DNA of 64,000 nt. Origin: Basidiobolus meristosporus CBS 931.73. Lineage: Eukaryota > Basidiobolomycota > Basidiobolomycetes > Basidiobolales > Basidiobolaceae. Location of the stretch: positions 124,001 to 188,000 of the forward strand of contig MCFE01000040.1 of assembly GCA_002104905.1 (NCBI GenBank). Reading direction: 5' to 3'. This document shows, piece after piece, positions 38,167-49,776 of the stretch. Both the position numbers and the translations under genes were made by a program. Below the pieces are notes generated by a model that had not been told where the DNA came from, made no database searches, and saw only the letters and a program-made list of their open reading frames with translations. Positions within the stretch are counted from its first letter, which is position 1; every line of letters begins with the position of its first letter.

Positions 38167-40410
38167 ATGAGCCACATGAACTGTTTTATTTCGGCTCCAT
38201 CGAGTACGAGCAGAAGGGTATCAACATACTTCGCCCGAGCCGCCAATTTCAATGCTACCCGGCACTTCCGTCAATATTCTACCAACAACTCGAAAAGTAA
38301 TATTCTATGACCATATCATACACTCCATTATATTTACAGTTATGCTGGCTTATTAGGCCGTTTCGTATTTTCAAGAGCTTCCGACGCCGATACCAAGAAT
38401 AATTTCGAGAGTAAATTCCAGACAGCTCAAGCGGCCCTTAAAGAAACATTGAAAAAGGATGAGGGCTCGACGAGAACGGCAAAGCCGGGGAGTAAGCGGT
38501 TACCCAATTTGATAATAGGTTTACTGTAAAATATTCAATATGTTACAAGTAGGCAAAGCAGCACACACGAGAAAGCAAGCCCCTGTTGTTTATCTAGAAA
38601 AACCATATTTTCGACACTTACTCACTTCAACTTCGTCGGGCTCTTCTCGTAGCTCTTCAGGTGGAACTCCTTTCAATTTTGCTCAACACGAAATGTATTC
38701 TCAATTTGAAACTGCCGGTTCAGGGTACGAAAGTATCAACGAAACTGGGGACGCTAGCGATCAAATTTTGAACTCGACGCTAGCAAGTCCAAAAGCGGTA
38801 TGAAGCCTCTGAACATTTTGATCTTCATTTTACTAATTTCGATGATAGATCACCAAGCATTTGGATGAATATGTTATCGGTCAAGAGAGGGCAAAAAAAA
38901 CCCTTTCCGTCGCAGTGTTCAATCACTACAATCGAGTCCAAGCTAACGTACAGCAACAGATACAAGATTCCCACCGGTTTGTAGTCGAGGGAGAAGGTTT
39001 GTATTGATTTTGGTGCATTTTCGGGACATATGTAATGTGGGTATTGATTCTTGTGATGCCATGGCATGTAGGGTATTCTACCCAACCCAATAGCGCGCAA
39101 TTCTGGGTCAACCCTAGTACGAATAGCACCGATTTTTCCAGAATCATTCAGGATACTGAAACCAAGGGATTCGAAGGAAAAGGGCTTCCTACTTTTGACA
39201 AAAGCAACGTTCTTCTCCTGGGCCCTACCGGCTCTGGTATGCATCTTAATGTTAAGAATTAACGGTCTATTGTACCATGCTGATCTTTTCCATGCAGGAA
39301 AAACATTGCTTGTGCGCACGCTGGCTAAGGTCCTGAAAGTCCCATTCTCGATGTCGGACGCAACCCCATTTACACAGGCTGGTTATGTGGGCGAGGATGT
39401 TGAGTTAGTGATCCACCGTTTACTACAGGTAACTAGGGTAACAACAGATGCAAGAGATTAATTGGCTAAAGCATCCGTTGTAATCCCAGAACTGCAATTT
39501 CGACGTCAAGAAAGCGGAGCAAGGAATAGTATTCATTGATGAGATCGACAAAATTGCCAAGAAAACGGGTACGATGTCCATGTCTAAAGATGTTTCCGGA
39601 GAAGGTGTCCAGCAAGCCCTACTGCGTATGCTTGAAGGAACAGTGGTCAATGTAACGGACAAATCTGGCGGGGCGAATGGAAACAAAAATCGGTTCGGAA
39701 TTGGAATGCCTGGAGCCGGCAACAAAGGCGAAGTGTATTCGGTAGATACCAGCAATATACTCTTTATCCTCAGTGGTGCTTTCATTGGACTTGACAAGAT
39801 CGTCATCGATCGTGTTGCCAAGGGATCTATAGGATTCGATGCGATTATCCGCGGGGCTGACACTAACACCCCGCCTTCTCTTGACCAAGCCATGATGCCT
39901 CACTCGTCAAAACACCATATCTTGGATATGGTCGATCCAGTAGATCTAATCAAATTTGGACTAATACCAGAGTTTGTTGGAAGACTTCCAGTGATTGCCA
40001 ATGTAAACCAACTTGATGAGGCCTCTTTAGTGCGCGTCTTGACCGAGCCCAAAAACTCCCTTATCAAGCAATATGAAGCTTTGTTCCAACTGAACGATGT
40101 TACGTTGAGGTTCACTACCTCAGCGTTGTACGAAATCGCTAGACAAGCCATAAAAAAGCAAACTGGTGCTCGCGGGCTTCGTCGCATCATGGAGACTCTA
40201 TTGCTGGATCCCATGTACGATACACCCAAATCCTCCGTTAAGCATGTAGTGGTGGATAGTGACTCTGTACTGTACAAGCGAGGCCCATTATACTTCACCC
40301 ATGAGCAACAGAGCGAAGTAGAGAGAGCGCTTGAGCAAGATGACAAGACGTCGTATAATACGCTAACTCATGAAGACGGAAAGCTCGAGCAAAGCATCGC
40401 ATTTTCTTGA
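38167..40410 (+). CDS. CLPX: Mitochondrial ClpX-type AAA+ unfoldase (7 exons, 624 aa)
   Basis: This is a hexameric matrix unfoldase. Exons: 38167-38296, 38357-38491, 38553-38797, 38849-38996, 39072-39236, 39298-39428 and 39490-40410. Residues 1-40 ([11 protein letters not shown]...[24 protein letters not shown]) are a mitochondrial presequence. The AAA+ core begins at [17 protein letters not shown]. Walker A is GPTGSGKT (about 269-276), Walker B is [14 protein letters not shown] (D335-E336), followed by [31 protein letters not shown] and the sensor-2 segment [13 protein letters not shown]. There is no N-terminal C4 zinc domain, as in yeast Mcx1. Unlike Mcx1, it keeps an IGF tripeptide at 432-434, in the position of the ClpP-binding loop. 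The acceptor of exon 2 (TTATTAG) was chosen by phase. Confidence 0.93.
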
Positions 40411-41294
40411 GCCCAGTCGGGTAAGTTGATATCGTAATGCATTGATGTTCTTCGACATCCTGGACCAACCAGCAAACCCACTCGGCCCTCCATCATTTTA
40501 GCATTTATACATATAAAAATCATGTCGGCAATTCTAGTAAATAGTTCCCCCTTCCGCAATTCCCAGATCTCGCATTTTCAACACTGGTTCGTTTTCTGTA
40601 CAATAAAATTGGTAAAATGAATCGTGCAATCAGCCTCGTTATGGTGGCTTTGATCTGATTGTAATGAAGGCGAATCGCCTGTATTGTCGATGCTCACGTG
40701 CGATTACGAATGAGGTACTCCACATGACGCATCATCAAGGTATCAGGTTCCACATCCGCATTCGCATCAGCACATTGGGCAATACGAGTGAGGCCCTTGC
40801 AGGCTATGAAAAGCAACCCGAAAAAGATCGGGCAGTTTGGGCCATGTGCGGCATTTCTATGAAACTGAGCTGTTGGGTGCATTGGGGCTCGGGCTTCGAA
40901 CCGCCGGTATTTGTCTGAGAGGTCTTGTGTGATAAAAGTGTTCATCAGAAGAATTGGCTCAAGATATTCAAATCTGGCCATGGAGGGAAGGAGGCAGAGG
41001 CCGAGGTATTTCATGGATGTTTTAGGTAATTGCCCCATCGGCGTTAGAATTGCTCTCCGTCGGATTTAAACGAGTGTTCGTGAGGTTATATATGTTTTGC
41101 ATGTACCTATAATCTAAATAAAATATGGAACTTCATGAATAATGCCAGACCACACACGGCAAATCTGATTTTCCCACCAATCTATAAATCCCACCTTTCC
41201 ATATCTATTAAGGGTCCTGAAGCAAACGTTTTAGGCCTACGTTCTGCGCACAAACTCTTTCCTCTGTATAATTATCAAGCATCCGTTCGAAACA
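40411..41294. other. Intergenic region with one unassigned minus-strand frame
   Basis: A minus-strand ATG frame at 41038-40694 (114 codons) has a short hydrophobic stretch (CPIFFGLLFIACKG) and a charged C-terminus. It overlaps no other gene and could be a small real gene, but I do not recognise it. The last 100 bp hold the RIB1 promoter with TATTAAGG at about 41206. Confidence 0.35.
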
Positions 41295-42266
41295 ATGACC
41301 TTTGATTCCATCGATGACTCGAACTCGTCCGTGTTGTCAACCTCCACTTTAGCCACCCCGCCCGAATTTTCTAACGAGCCTTACTCCTCGGTATATTTCT
41401 CAAAAGGATTTGCTTTGAACTCACGACCAAATGCCCCTCTTGCAGAGGAGCCTCTCCAGGTCGAATGCCAAGCCAGAACTCGTGTTCCAACCCCTTACGG
41501 AGAGTTTTTCCTTCACCTATACAAGAATAACCACGATTCAAAGGAGCATTTAGCTATAGTTTTCGGGGACGACATACGAAGCACTACTTTGGATGCTGTT
41601 CAAGAGGGAGAAACCGAAATGGATAGAATCGTGCGTGGTGCCTATCACGGCCGTTTGAATCCTAACAAGACCAATAAGATGCAGCCACAGAAACCCGCCT
41701 CTTCACTTCTGCCACCTCTCATCCGGATTCATTCCGAATGCTTTACGGGAGAGACGGTTCATTCTGTTCGCTGCGACTGTGGTGATCAGCTCGATGCAGC
41801 GATGCACATGATGCATCTCGAGGGCCGCGGGGTTGTAGTTTACCTTCGCCAAGAAGGGCGCGGTATCGGCTTACTGGAAAAGATCAAAGCGTACAATCTA
41901 CAGGATCTGGGATATGACACCGTTTCGGCAAACGTTGCACTTTCGCACCCGCCAGATCTTCGAAAATACGACGTTGCATGCGAAATCCTCAAAGATCTGG
42001 GTGTCCCAACCATCAGATTGCTTACCAACAATCCAGATAAGATTGAGCAGCTTGAGGAAGGTGGGTTAAAGGTAGTGGAGAGAGTACCAATGATCCCCAA
42101 AGAGTGGTCCCAAGAGGAGCACACTTTTGTGGTGCATAAACATAGACAACAGGATGGCTACACGGAGGTGAACACTTACTTGAAAACCAAAGTCGAACGC
42201 ATGAGACACTTGATAGATATCCCAGCTAAGGAGACATTCACCACGAATGAGACCTCAGAAGACTAG
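41295..42266 (+). CDS. RIB1: GTP cyclohydrolase II, riboflavin synthesis (323 aa)
   Basis: It converts GTP to 2,5-diamino-6-ribosylamino-4(3H)-pyrimidinone 5'-phosphate, formate and pyrophosphate, the first committed step of riboflavin and FAD synthesis. It is a single exon with ATG at 41295. The zinc ligands are C149, C160 and C162 in SECFTGETVHSVRCDCGDQL. The active-site and GTP-binding blocks are YLRQEGRGIGLLEKIKAY, LQDLGYDTVSAN and IRLLTNNPDKIEQLE. The N-terminal 60 residues are a Ser-rich extension and the C-terminal 60 a charged extension, both common in fungal RIB1. There is no fused DHBP synthase domain, as expected in fungi. Confidence 0.96.
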   Translation: MTFDSIDDSNSSVLSTSTLATPPEFSNEPYSSVYFSKGFALNSRPNAPLAEEPLQVECQARTRVPTPYGEFFLHLYKNNHDSKEHLAIVFGDDIRSTTLDAVQEGETEMDRIVRGAYHGRLNPNKTNKMQPQKPASSLLPPLIRIHSECFTGETVHSVRCDCGDQLDAAMHMMHLEGRGVVVYLRQEGRGIGLLEKIKAYNLQDLGYDTVSANVALSHPPDLRKYDVACEILKDLGVPTIRLLTNNPDKIEQLEEGGLKVVERVPMIPKEWSQEEHTFVVHKHRQQDGYTEVNTYLKTKVERMRHLIDIPAKETFTTNETSED

Positions 42267-43219
42267 GGAGAACATGAATCTAGCCCAGAAGCTTTCCAAA
42301 CTTTCCTACAGCCGTTGAGCATTTTACAACATAGAAAACGTTCGCTGTATTCTTGCATTCTCTCTACCTTGGAAGCGTGTCCTTCACTACCGTCATTTAT
42401 TACTGCTTTACAAGTCCTGCATCACAACAGTGGATTCGATTCATACGATTGTTTATGCTTTAATGGGTCCTTACGTTCCCAATTGTGAAATTTTAAATCA
42501 TCAGCCACCGTCAATGAAAATTCTTCCTGTTTTTTTACACTACGAGGAATCGAATGTGCTAGTTTGGTTGATGTGACAGGTATTTTTGGACACAGAAGTG
42601 CTCATGAATATCCCATGTGCCAAGATCCTAAATTCATACATGACCTGTGTGTAAAGACAAGCATATCACATTAATGTTATTCTCGCAGTCGAGGATTACT
42701 CTTGTTCCTCTGTCTGCTAACCTGGACATGGTGTAATTTGCTTGTGCCAATGCTAGGACGCTGGCAGAGTGTCCCTGATCTCGCCGTCACTTTACCAAAT
42801 CAGTCTAATCTATTAGCTCGAGGTGTCACAAACGTAGTGAAATTGAAACGCTCCGCAGCCTGCGGAGGAAATTTAGAATAGCATCCTACAAATGGCATTC
42901 GTTATGTCTCCACTCGCATTATAGAGACCAGTGGATTGGGCAAGCTTGTAATGGAACCCTAATTGTTCCAAAGATTATATGTACGTAGTATCGATGTTTT
43001 CGTGGTTTACAGAAGATATTTATTCAGAATAGAAGTTCAGCTCTAGCAGGAGTGTTAATCATTTGTGCTTCACGTCGGTGTTAACACACAAGTTACCACG
43101 AAAATCCGCAGCTTAGTTCTTGGGGAGGGCTCAAGGCGATGTGACAGTTCATCTTTCACTTGGTTAACTGGCGGCAGATAATATGGGTGATGGATTAGGC
43201 CAAAGACACGGGGGGTATC
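42267..43219. other. Convergent intergenic region
   Basis: It lies between the 3' ends of RIB1 (plus) and NFS1 (minus). I see no open frame of note, no repeat and no RNA gene. Confidence 0.5.
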
Positions 43220-44908
43220 TTAGTGCTGCGCCCATTCGATTGATTTGATATCTATTCCTTCTTGAACCATTTCCCAAAGTGGGCTCAGTTCACGTAAATT
43301 ATGAACGTGTCGTTGAACACATTGAATCACATAATCTATCTCTGCTTCAGTGGTATAGCGACCGATGCCAAAACGGATGCTACTATGGGCCATGGCATCG
43401 TCAGCGCCCAGAGCGCGCAAAACGTACGATGGTTCTAGGGAAGCAGAGGTGCATGCGCTTCCAGATGAGAGTGCTATATCCTTTAGGGCCATCAGCAACG
43501 ACTCGCCCTCAACGTAGGCAAACGAAAGATTAACGCATCCTGGATAGTTATGTACGGGATCACCGTTTCTAACCACATCTGTGACGTTGGAGCAAATCCC
43601 CTTAATCAACCGCTCTGACAGCATTTTAATACGTCTGGAGTCATACTATGACGAAGGAAAAGTAATTAGACCGTATGAAAAGAAATGATTGGCATCAAAA
43701 TACTTTCAAAGCCCTCAGCCGTCACGCACATAAAAGTACGGTGACAAAGCAGGTTTACTTACATCCATATCTTCCTTGGCGATCCTGCACGCTTCTCCCA
43801 TTCCAACAACCAAGGGTGTGGGCAAGGTTCCGCTTCGAAGACCTCTCTCCTGACCACCACCCGACTGGATTGGTTCCAATCGGACTCTTGGTCTCCTGCG
43901 GACGTACAAGGCTCCAACACCTTTGGGGCCGTATACTTTATGACCGGAGATGGACATCAAGTCAATGTTCATATCATTAACATCAAGAGGGATCTTGCCT
44001 ACAGCTTGGGCAGCGTCGGTATGGAAAAATATCTTGTTTTCGCGACAGATTTTCCCGATTTCGGCGATGGGCTGAAGTACGCCGATCTCATTGTTCACAG
44101 CCATTACGGAGACGATGGAGGTGTCTGGTCTGATGGCAGATTTCAGGTCATCAAGGCTAATCATGCCATTACTCTGGACAGGCAGATACGTAACATCAAA
44201 TCCTTCCGAGTGAAGCGCTCGGCACGAGTCGAGAATGCATTTGTGTTCCTGCACAAATCAGTAGCACGGTCGTTTAAGAAAAAGAAGCGGTGCGAGAACT
44301 TTTCAAAGGAAGCTCATACGTACGGTCTGTGTGGTGATGATGTGGTTCTTTTTTCCTTTGTGGAATCTAGCGACGCCTTTGAGACTGATATTGTTTGATT
44401 CGGTGGCACCAGAGGTGAAGATGATTTCTTTGGCATCAGCTCCTATCAACTCGGCCACTTGCTATAGGTTGGGGATCAATACGTTGTTCAAACTTGAAGA
44501 TGAATTAGACACCCACTTTTCTAGCAATTTCAACAGCATCCTCGGTTTCCCATCCATATTTATGTGTTCTGGAATGTGGATTGCCGTAGTGTACGGTCAG
44601 AAAAGGTAGCATGGCATCTAACACGCGAGGGTCAGTTGGACTGGTGGCCTGCATGTCCAAGTAGATGGGGCGACCTACAGGGGCAGCTGCGGAATCTCTG
44701 GATGTGATGGTACCTACTATACTGAAGGCTCAGTAAAAATTAAAAGCCTGACGCTTTTGCTGCCCATACCGGAGGGGTTTTCGGGAAAGATGGTCTGGTT
44801 AGATGTCGCAAGGGCTCTTCTCCCCAGCATCGCCGCGGTAGTCATACGGCCAACGAAGCGGGATGTCCTCAGCATTGAGAAGGAGGAACTAGCAAGATTT
44901 CTTAGCAT
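43220..44908 (-). CDS. NFS1: Cysteine desulfurase NFS1, mitochondrial (5 exons, 462 aa)
   Basis: This PLP enzyme supplies sulfur from cysteine for Fe-S cluster assembly and tRNA thiolation. Exons on the minus strand: 44908-44770, 44716-44517, 44461-44324, 44248-43763 and 43645-43220. Residues 1-45 ([22 protein letters not shown]...) form a mitochondrial presequence. The mature protein starts near [20 protein letters not shown]. Conserved blocks are [34 protein letters not shown], and [20 protein letters not shown] with the PLP lysine K263. The catalytic cysteine lies in [14 protein letters not shown] (C386). The C-terminus SIEWAQH matches eukaryotic NFS1. An ATG-less frame extends upstream to 45022 and is not used. 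By family, it needs an ISD11/ACP partner. Confidence 0.95.
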
Positions 44909-47113
44909 TGTTGGTGGTTGATATTTGCGGATTGGAGAAATAACAGGAATATATGCTGGATAATTTACAATGGCAATAGGTATGATGCAGTTACAACGCC
45001 GGACGCGACTTCTATTTATCAAATGGGGACAGCCACGGTAGAGAGCATTAGTACCAGAATATCTTGGATTACAAAATGAAATCCAAAATAGCCTTCATCT
45101 GATTAGTGATTATGCGCGAGATTGAGGCGACAAAAAGGGATGCCCACCATATCTGATGGCCAACTGAGCAGCTACTGGGCGGGTTAGATGCGGCCATTCG
45201 GTGCATATCCGTATTAGCTGGCAACATCAAGACAAAATCATTCATGATTATTCAGCTCTAATGTACAAATTGCGCTATGGCAGAAATTCCACGATCGAAT
45301 CTCCAACCCATAATATCTTGATCGGCCATATACGGTATTGTTGGGAAGTGTGAAGACTGGCCATCGTTCAATGATCTTTCCATAACTACGGATCATCCGT
45401 ACACCTACATTTTCCAAAAGATCATTGCCCATAGGCCATTAACGGATGCTTTGTAATGAGCCAGGTGGCCCTTCAATGAATCCCAGGTTTGGGTCGATCG
45501 AGCAGGATTAACACTCACCATAACCAGTATTACGTTAGGTGCTGTCAATCAGGCAATGGTTCGAGATACAAAATCGGAAAATTTCCATTTCTGAAACCCC
45601 TTATACTTCTCTATATTGGGCGATTACGTTGTTGCGAAAACGGCCATGTTGATACCGCACTCGCGCCCGAATCAATTGCATGTTGGGAAATACAGCTTTA
45701 ATTATTGCACATCATAATACCATTTTGATGGTGATATACACAATACCGGATATTGAGTTTGTTCTCCGTGATCCGTACAGGAGCTCGAACCACAAGTTAT
45801 AGGATTGCACACCCGTAATATCGAACTCGGCGTTGTGTCACGACTTGTTGAGTATCAACATCATTCATTGCAGCCAAGATGTACGTGGTGTTTGTCTGGA
45901 TATCCTGAGAAGCGAGGGTTTGTTCGGCCCTGATATGATTCACTGGGATGGTTGACGACATCGATAGCAGAGCTGAATCCGTGGTTGCTTTTCCACTGGA
46001 TGCCCCCATGATTGAACTGTCCTCGGGGCGGGTGGGTAAAGAATACGTACTCGGTAGCAACATGGAAACCACGCTGAAGCAAGTAGAGATGTCTGTGGGA
46101 AATTTCATTGTTTGGATGAAGGATTATCTTTCCGCGATGTACAGCCATCTTTAAATGTTTCCAGAGTGCTCCTTATATTCGGCAGCACCTCAGCTGTTGA
46201 ACCTCGCACTGCACGGAATCTGAAAACATGTAGAGCCATTCGATGAATCCCTTACAGGCAAAGTCAGTTCCTTGTTACTACACTATACAATAATACTCGG
46301 ACTCACCACGGCTCATGCCAAGTAAACAACCAGCCAAGAGCTTTGTTTTCGTTGAATAGTTGAACGAGCCATGGGCACCACTTGCAAAGTGCTGTGCCAT
46401 TCAAAACCGTATTTGTACTGGATGGTTGTTTCGATATATTAGGAATCTCGACATCGGTATGCGATTTCCTCAAACGAACATCAATAGGGAGATAGATTGA
46501 GGATGTGGCTACTGGAAATATTCAAGTACGGCTCATAAACAACGGGGGGCTGAATGTGATCTTGGCTTGAGACATAGCGAGAGTGTTTGGTAAGGTGCCA
46601 GAGTGGAAACCTGCCCGACGAACACTGGTGAGTGGAAATCAGAGGACTGCACTCATTGTCGCACAGTGGAGGATAGAATGCTCCGAGAGTAGTTATTTTG
46701 GGATTCGTCCTCATTAAAGGCGACTTGGATATACGTTGATAAACACTCTTGCTCCCACCACAGTGTATGCATGGAGATATATAATTTATCTCCATCACTA
46801 CCAGTACGGGATTGCTGGATCCCTTTTACTCAATAGCTAGATAAGTCATTGTCGCTGTGCCTATGTAGGTTAGTTAGACTGTGCTGCAGGCATGACACAC
46901 ATGATGCCAGTCTTGTTGACTGATGTGAGACATTTGTTTTGATCCTTCATATGTAGCAAAAGCATTGTTGCATCATTTGTAATCGGGCTATTGCCTACCA
47001 AACTATATTTTCCTGCGATGTCAGCGGCAACATTGGAGTACAGGAGGATTCATCTCTAATGATTTAAATACGTCGAGTCCCCACACAAGGAGAAAGTCCG
47101 TTCGCAGCAAGAG
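44909..47113. other. Gene-poor interval with unassigned minus-strand frames
   Basis: The right part of the NFS1 promoter lies here. A minus-strand ATG frame at 46798-46481 (about 105 codons, containing C-x2-C in PCIHCGGSK) and the frame annotated separately at 46108-45797 read coherently but cannot be joined. The stretch just before 47114 is the promoter of the next gene. Confidence 0.35.
45797..46108 (-). CDS. Possible small secreted protein (103 aa), uncertain
   Basis: The frame begins at an ATG with a weak signal-peptide-like start (MKFPTDISTCFSVVSMLLPS), followed by a Ser/Thr-rich segment (about 30-60) and an NTTYIL N-glycosylation sequon near residue 73. Overlapping frames on both strands (for example 46148-45861 minus and 45948-46154 plus) are of similar length, so coding status is doubtful. 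No family is recognised. Confidence 0.25.
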   Translation of the reverse strand: MKFPTDISTCFSVVSMLLPSTYSLPTRPEDSSIMGASSGKATTDSALLSMSSTIPVNHIRAEQTLASQDIQTNTTYILAAMNDVDTQQVVTQRRVRYYGCAIL

Positions 47114-47621
47114 ATGGCCTCAGAGAACAACAGCACCATTGTCAACGACCGGTAGGCGAAAATGCTCTTGGGTTTGCAAAAAGCTCCTTGCTAACTTCTC
47201 TTTAGCTCTGAAGTTGAGGAGCTCGACCAGCTTCTCGAAGAGCTCTCGGTCGAAGATTCCGATGTTTGGAGTAGTTTATTGCTACCTCAATATGAGTCAA
47301 TATATGATGAGGAGCCTGAGCACGAGCCGGAAACCATCAGTGACTTCAAATTCGATTTGCTGCTCGAAAGGGTTATGAGAAGTGACCCGCAGGATGAATT
47401 GGATCGTTGGATAGAAACACCTGATCCGGATGTACCCCATGTTGACTTTGATGAACTATTGGATGTAATCCTATCAGGAAGCGAAGAACAAGTGGAAAGG
47501 TGCATACAAGCAGTCGATAGGTAAATCTTCATGTCCATCATCCCATTTGGGTGGCTAATCCAACCCGTTCCGCAGATCTCGAGATTGGATCCGGCGCAAG
47601 AATAATGCTAGACATCACTAG
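47114..47621 (+). CDS. Small acidic protein of unknown function (3 exons, 132 aa)
   Basis: Exons: 47114-47151, 47206-47520 and 47576-47621. Both introns (54 and 55 nt) are GT-AG, carry a CTAAC/CTAATC branch point and keep phase. The product is strongly acidic from residue 12 to 110 (EVEELDQLLEELSVEDSD, EEPEHEPETISDF, PQDELDRWIETPDPD) and ends in a short basic tail (RRSRDWIRRKNNARHH). The acidic part is predicted helical, with a repeated D-E-L-L/E-L pattern. I do not recognise a family. Intron structure and charge pattern support a real gene. Confidence 0.6.
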
Positions 47622-48109
47622 CTTCGAAGCGTATCCGTACCCACCAGTCAATTTAAAAAAGCTGTAATAATACCGTGGCAAGATTGCAAGAGAACAGTCT
47701 GAACATCGTGGTTGGGGTGGCACTATGGCGAGGAACTTGGTATACTATAGGCCCGTAAAAGTGTGTCCATGGAAATCTCTGTTTCTCTCAATAAATATCT
47801 ATGGACAAGTGTTCCGAGCTGATGATTGCCATGTACGCTAACGAATGAGGGAATGCCATCTGTAGGTTAGAGATCGACAGCTGTTTTCATTTACATTTCT
47901 ATAATTAAAGCGAACATTGTATGGGTTTGGGTGGTAGGGTAGAGGTATAAACGTGGTTGAGGAATCACATCTAATTATCTACATGGCAAGTTTTGGGCTT
48001 CGTCTAAGCTGCCAGAGCAGGGTGTTCCAAAAAGTTGGCCGCATGGCTAAGTCAACTATCGAAATCACCCACTCACACTAATGGAAAAGGATGAGATATC
48101 GTGGCTAGT
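47622..48109. other. Convergent 3' intergenic region
   Basis: It lies between the acidic small gene (plus) and the RAD60-like gene (minus). AATAAA-type signals (CAATAAATATC near 47799) are present. No gene is seen. Confidence 0.45.
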
Positions 48110-49776
48110 CTATTTGACTGAGGCGATCAGCATGTCTCCGTCCTCGATCTCTGTATCTTGAATTAGATCGTCGGGATCTAGCGCTTCGTCATCAAAGAGA
48201 ATACGGACTGAAGTGTTTGGCGCCAACTGCTTCAGCTTGATGTACTGTTGAATGATCGCTCTGATTGATGTCGTCTGAGCATGGAAAGCAATTGAAATTT
48301 AGAATCACCTGCGACTTGAAATCCATGCAAAGGGGCATACCGGTTTGACTTTCATCCTCTCTGTCGAGCCATCTTTGGACCGGAGTTTGATATGAATAGT
48401 CTCTTCTGAATCCGGCTGCCGCGTAGGCTTCTGGGAAGCTTGGTTCGGCATGGGAGCCGCCACATCCTCGTCTACTTCATCATCAAATTGTTGTCGCTCC
48501 TGAGCCTTCAGTGTTTGAAGATGATTGTATAGATCCCTTGTGCACGCCTCTAGATTGCCGCAAATTTGTCAAGGAACAGCATTACTCGATGAACATTTCA
48601 AAGCCCTACCGATTTCACCGGATGCATAAATGCCCAAGCTCATAGGGGTGGCACGCGGGAAAACACGCACGCCCTCGTAGGTCATGACCAACGAGTCTAA
48701 CGGGATGTTTTTCGTTTTGCTGAACAGCGACATCAACCTTTCAAAGGTGTCGTTCTGAGGTGGCGAGGTTAACAACGCTGGCAAGCAGAGAGAAGATGGT
48801 CAATACAAAGAACGACTTACGCATCTCAAGATAAATTTGATTGGCGCGTGAAGTTTTTTATGCCTCGATGAGTCAATTGTGGTAGGCGCTCTGTCATCCA
48901 CTAGCGTCTTCACAATTATCTCGACCTTGGCGACGTAGTCACTCTTGGTAGGGATCTGTGCACGATCTCGTGTCTGCTGCGCTAGTGACATCAGCTCTGG
49001 GTCCAGCTCCGAATCCAATATTTCTGTAGATGTCAAAGGTTCATCGATTGAGGTGATGAGCGCTTCTTTCAGGTACGATAAGTCGCTGTCCTGCGTTTGT
49101 CTAGATGTTTGTGAGCTTTCTATTGCCAGCTATCCATAGCTTGGTGAGTTGCGATAGTTTACCTTCTCTTCGAAGCTGGCTGAACTACCTCGGGTGGTGG
49201 CGTCAACGATAGCTCCCGATCAAATTCCTCAACACTACTGTAAAGACACGTATATATATTCGTCAATAATAAACCAGCTTGGTGAACAAACATCCTCCCG
49301 TACCAGCGTTTTTTAACCTCGACATCACTATTGACAAAGGAAACTTCCTCATCAGAATCTGCTATCAACAGAGGCGCTGGTTTAATTTCTGGCTCGGGCG
49401 ATTCGTAGTTAGCACGCTCTAGAGGATCTTTTCCCTTGTTTTTTTCTTCCTCCTCCTCTTCTAATACGATCGAGGAATCTAAAAAAGCCAAAACATTTCG
49501 TTGGTGTCAGGGGGAACACGGGGTGGCCGATTCACAAACTCACTAACTTCGAAAAGTGAACGCTCGACAGAAAAAATCGTCATCTTGAGTGGACTTCGTT
49601 GAGACGGATGAATTTTCGCTTTCTTGGCTTATCTGAAGACTAGACTGGGAGGAAGTGTTAGATTCCGTATGTAGGCTGCTGCTGGCTCTAACGAGAACGG
49701 GCTTGATAACACGTCTAGGTTTGGGCTGTGAGCGTCTTGCTTTGACGGGGGTAGCATCCGAATCAGAATCGCTCAT
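48110..49776 (-). CDS. RAD60: RAD60/ESC2/NIP45-like protein with SUMO-like domains (7 exons, 425 aa)
   Basis: Exons on the minus strand: 49776-49548, 49478-49304, 49237-49163, 49100-48821, 48754-48610, 48549-48341 and 48274-48110. The N-terminal 180 residues are Ser/Glu-rich and disordered, with a basic patch (RRSQPKPRRVIK) and acidic SIVLEEEEEEK runs resembling SUMO-interacting motifs. Two SUMO-like folds follow: SLD1, about 205-310 (KVEIIVKTLVDD...HAPIKFILR, NDTFERLMSLFSK, LVMTYEGVRVFP), and the better conserved C-terminal SLD2, about 355-425 (ETIHIKLRSKDGS, TTSIRAIIQQYIKLKQL, RILFDDEALDPDDLIQDTEI). The family supports SUMO-dependent DNA repair and genome stability, binding Ubc9 through SLD2. 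The intron 49303-49238 is 66 nt, a multiple of three without a stop, so its retention would add 22 residues. Confidence 0.85.

Noticed and set aside
39423-40346. Long minus-strand frames opposite ClpX
   Set aside because: They are antisense shadows of the ClpX exon, without motifs.
40860-40940. tRNA-like B-box (GGTTCGAAGCC on the minus strand)
   Set aside because: The flanking bases do not pair into a T-arm and acceptor stem, and no A-box lies at the right distance.
44909-45022. N-terminal extension of NFS1
   Set aside because: It begins with TTG and is unlike a targeting sequence; the ATG at 44908 begins a good mitochondrial presequence.
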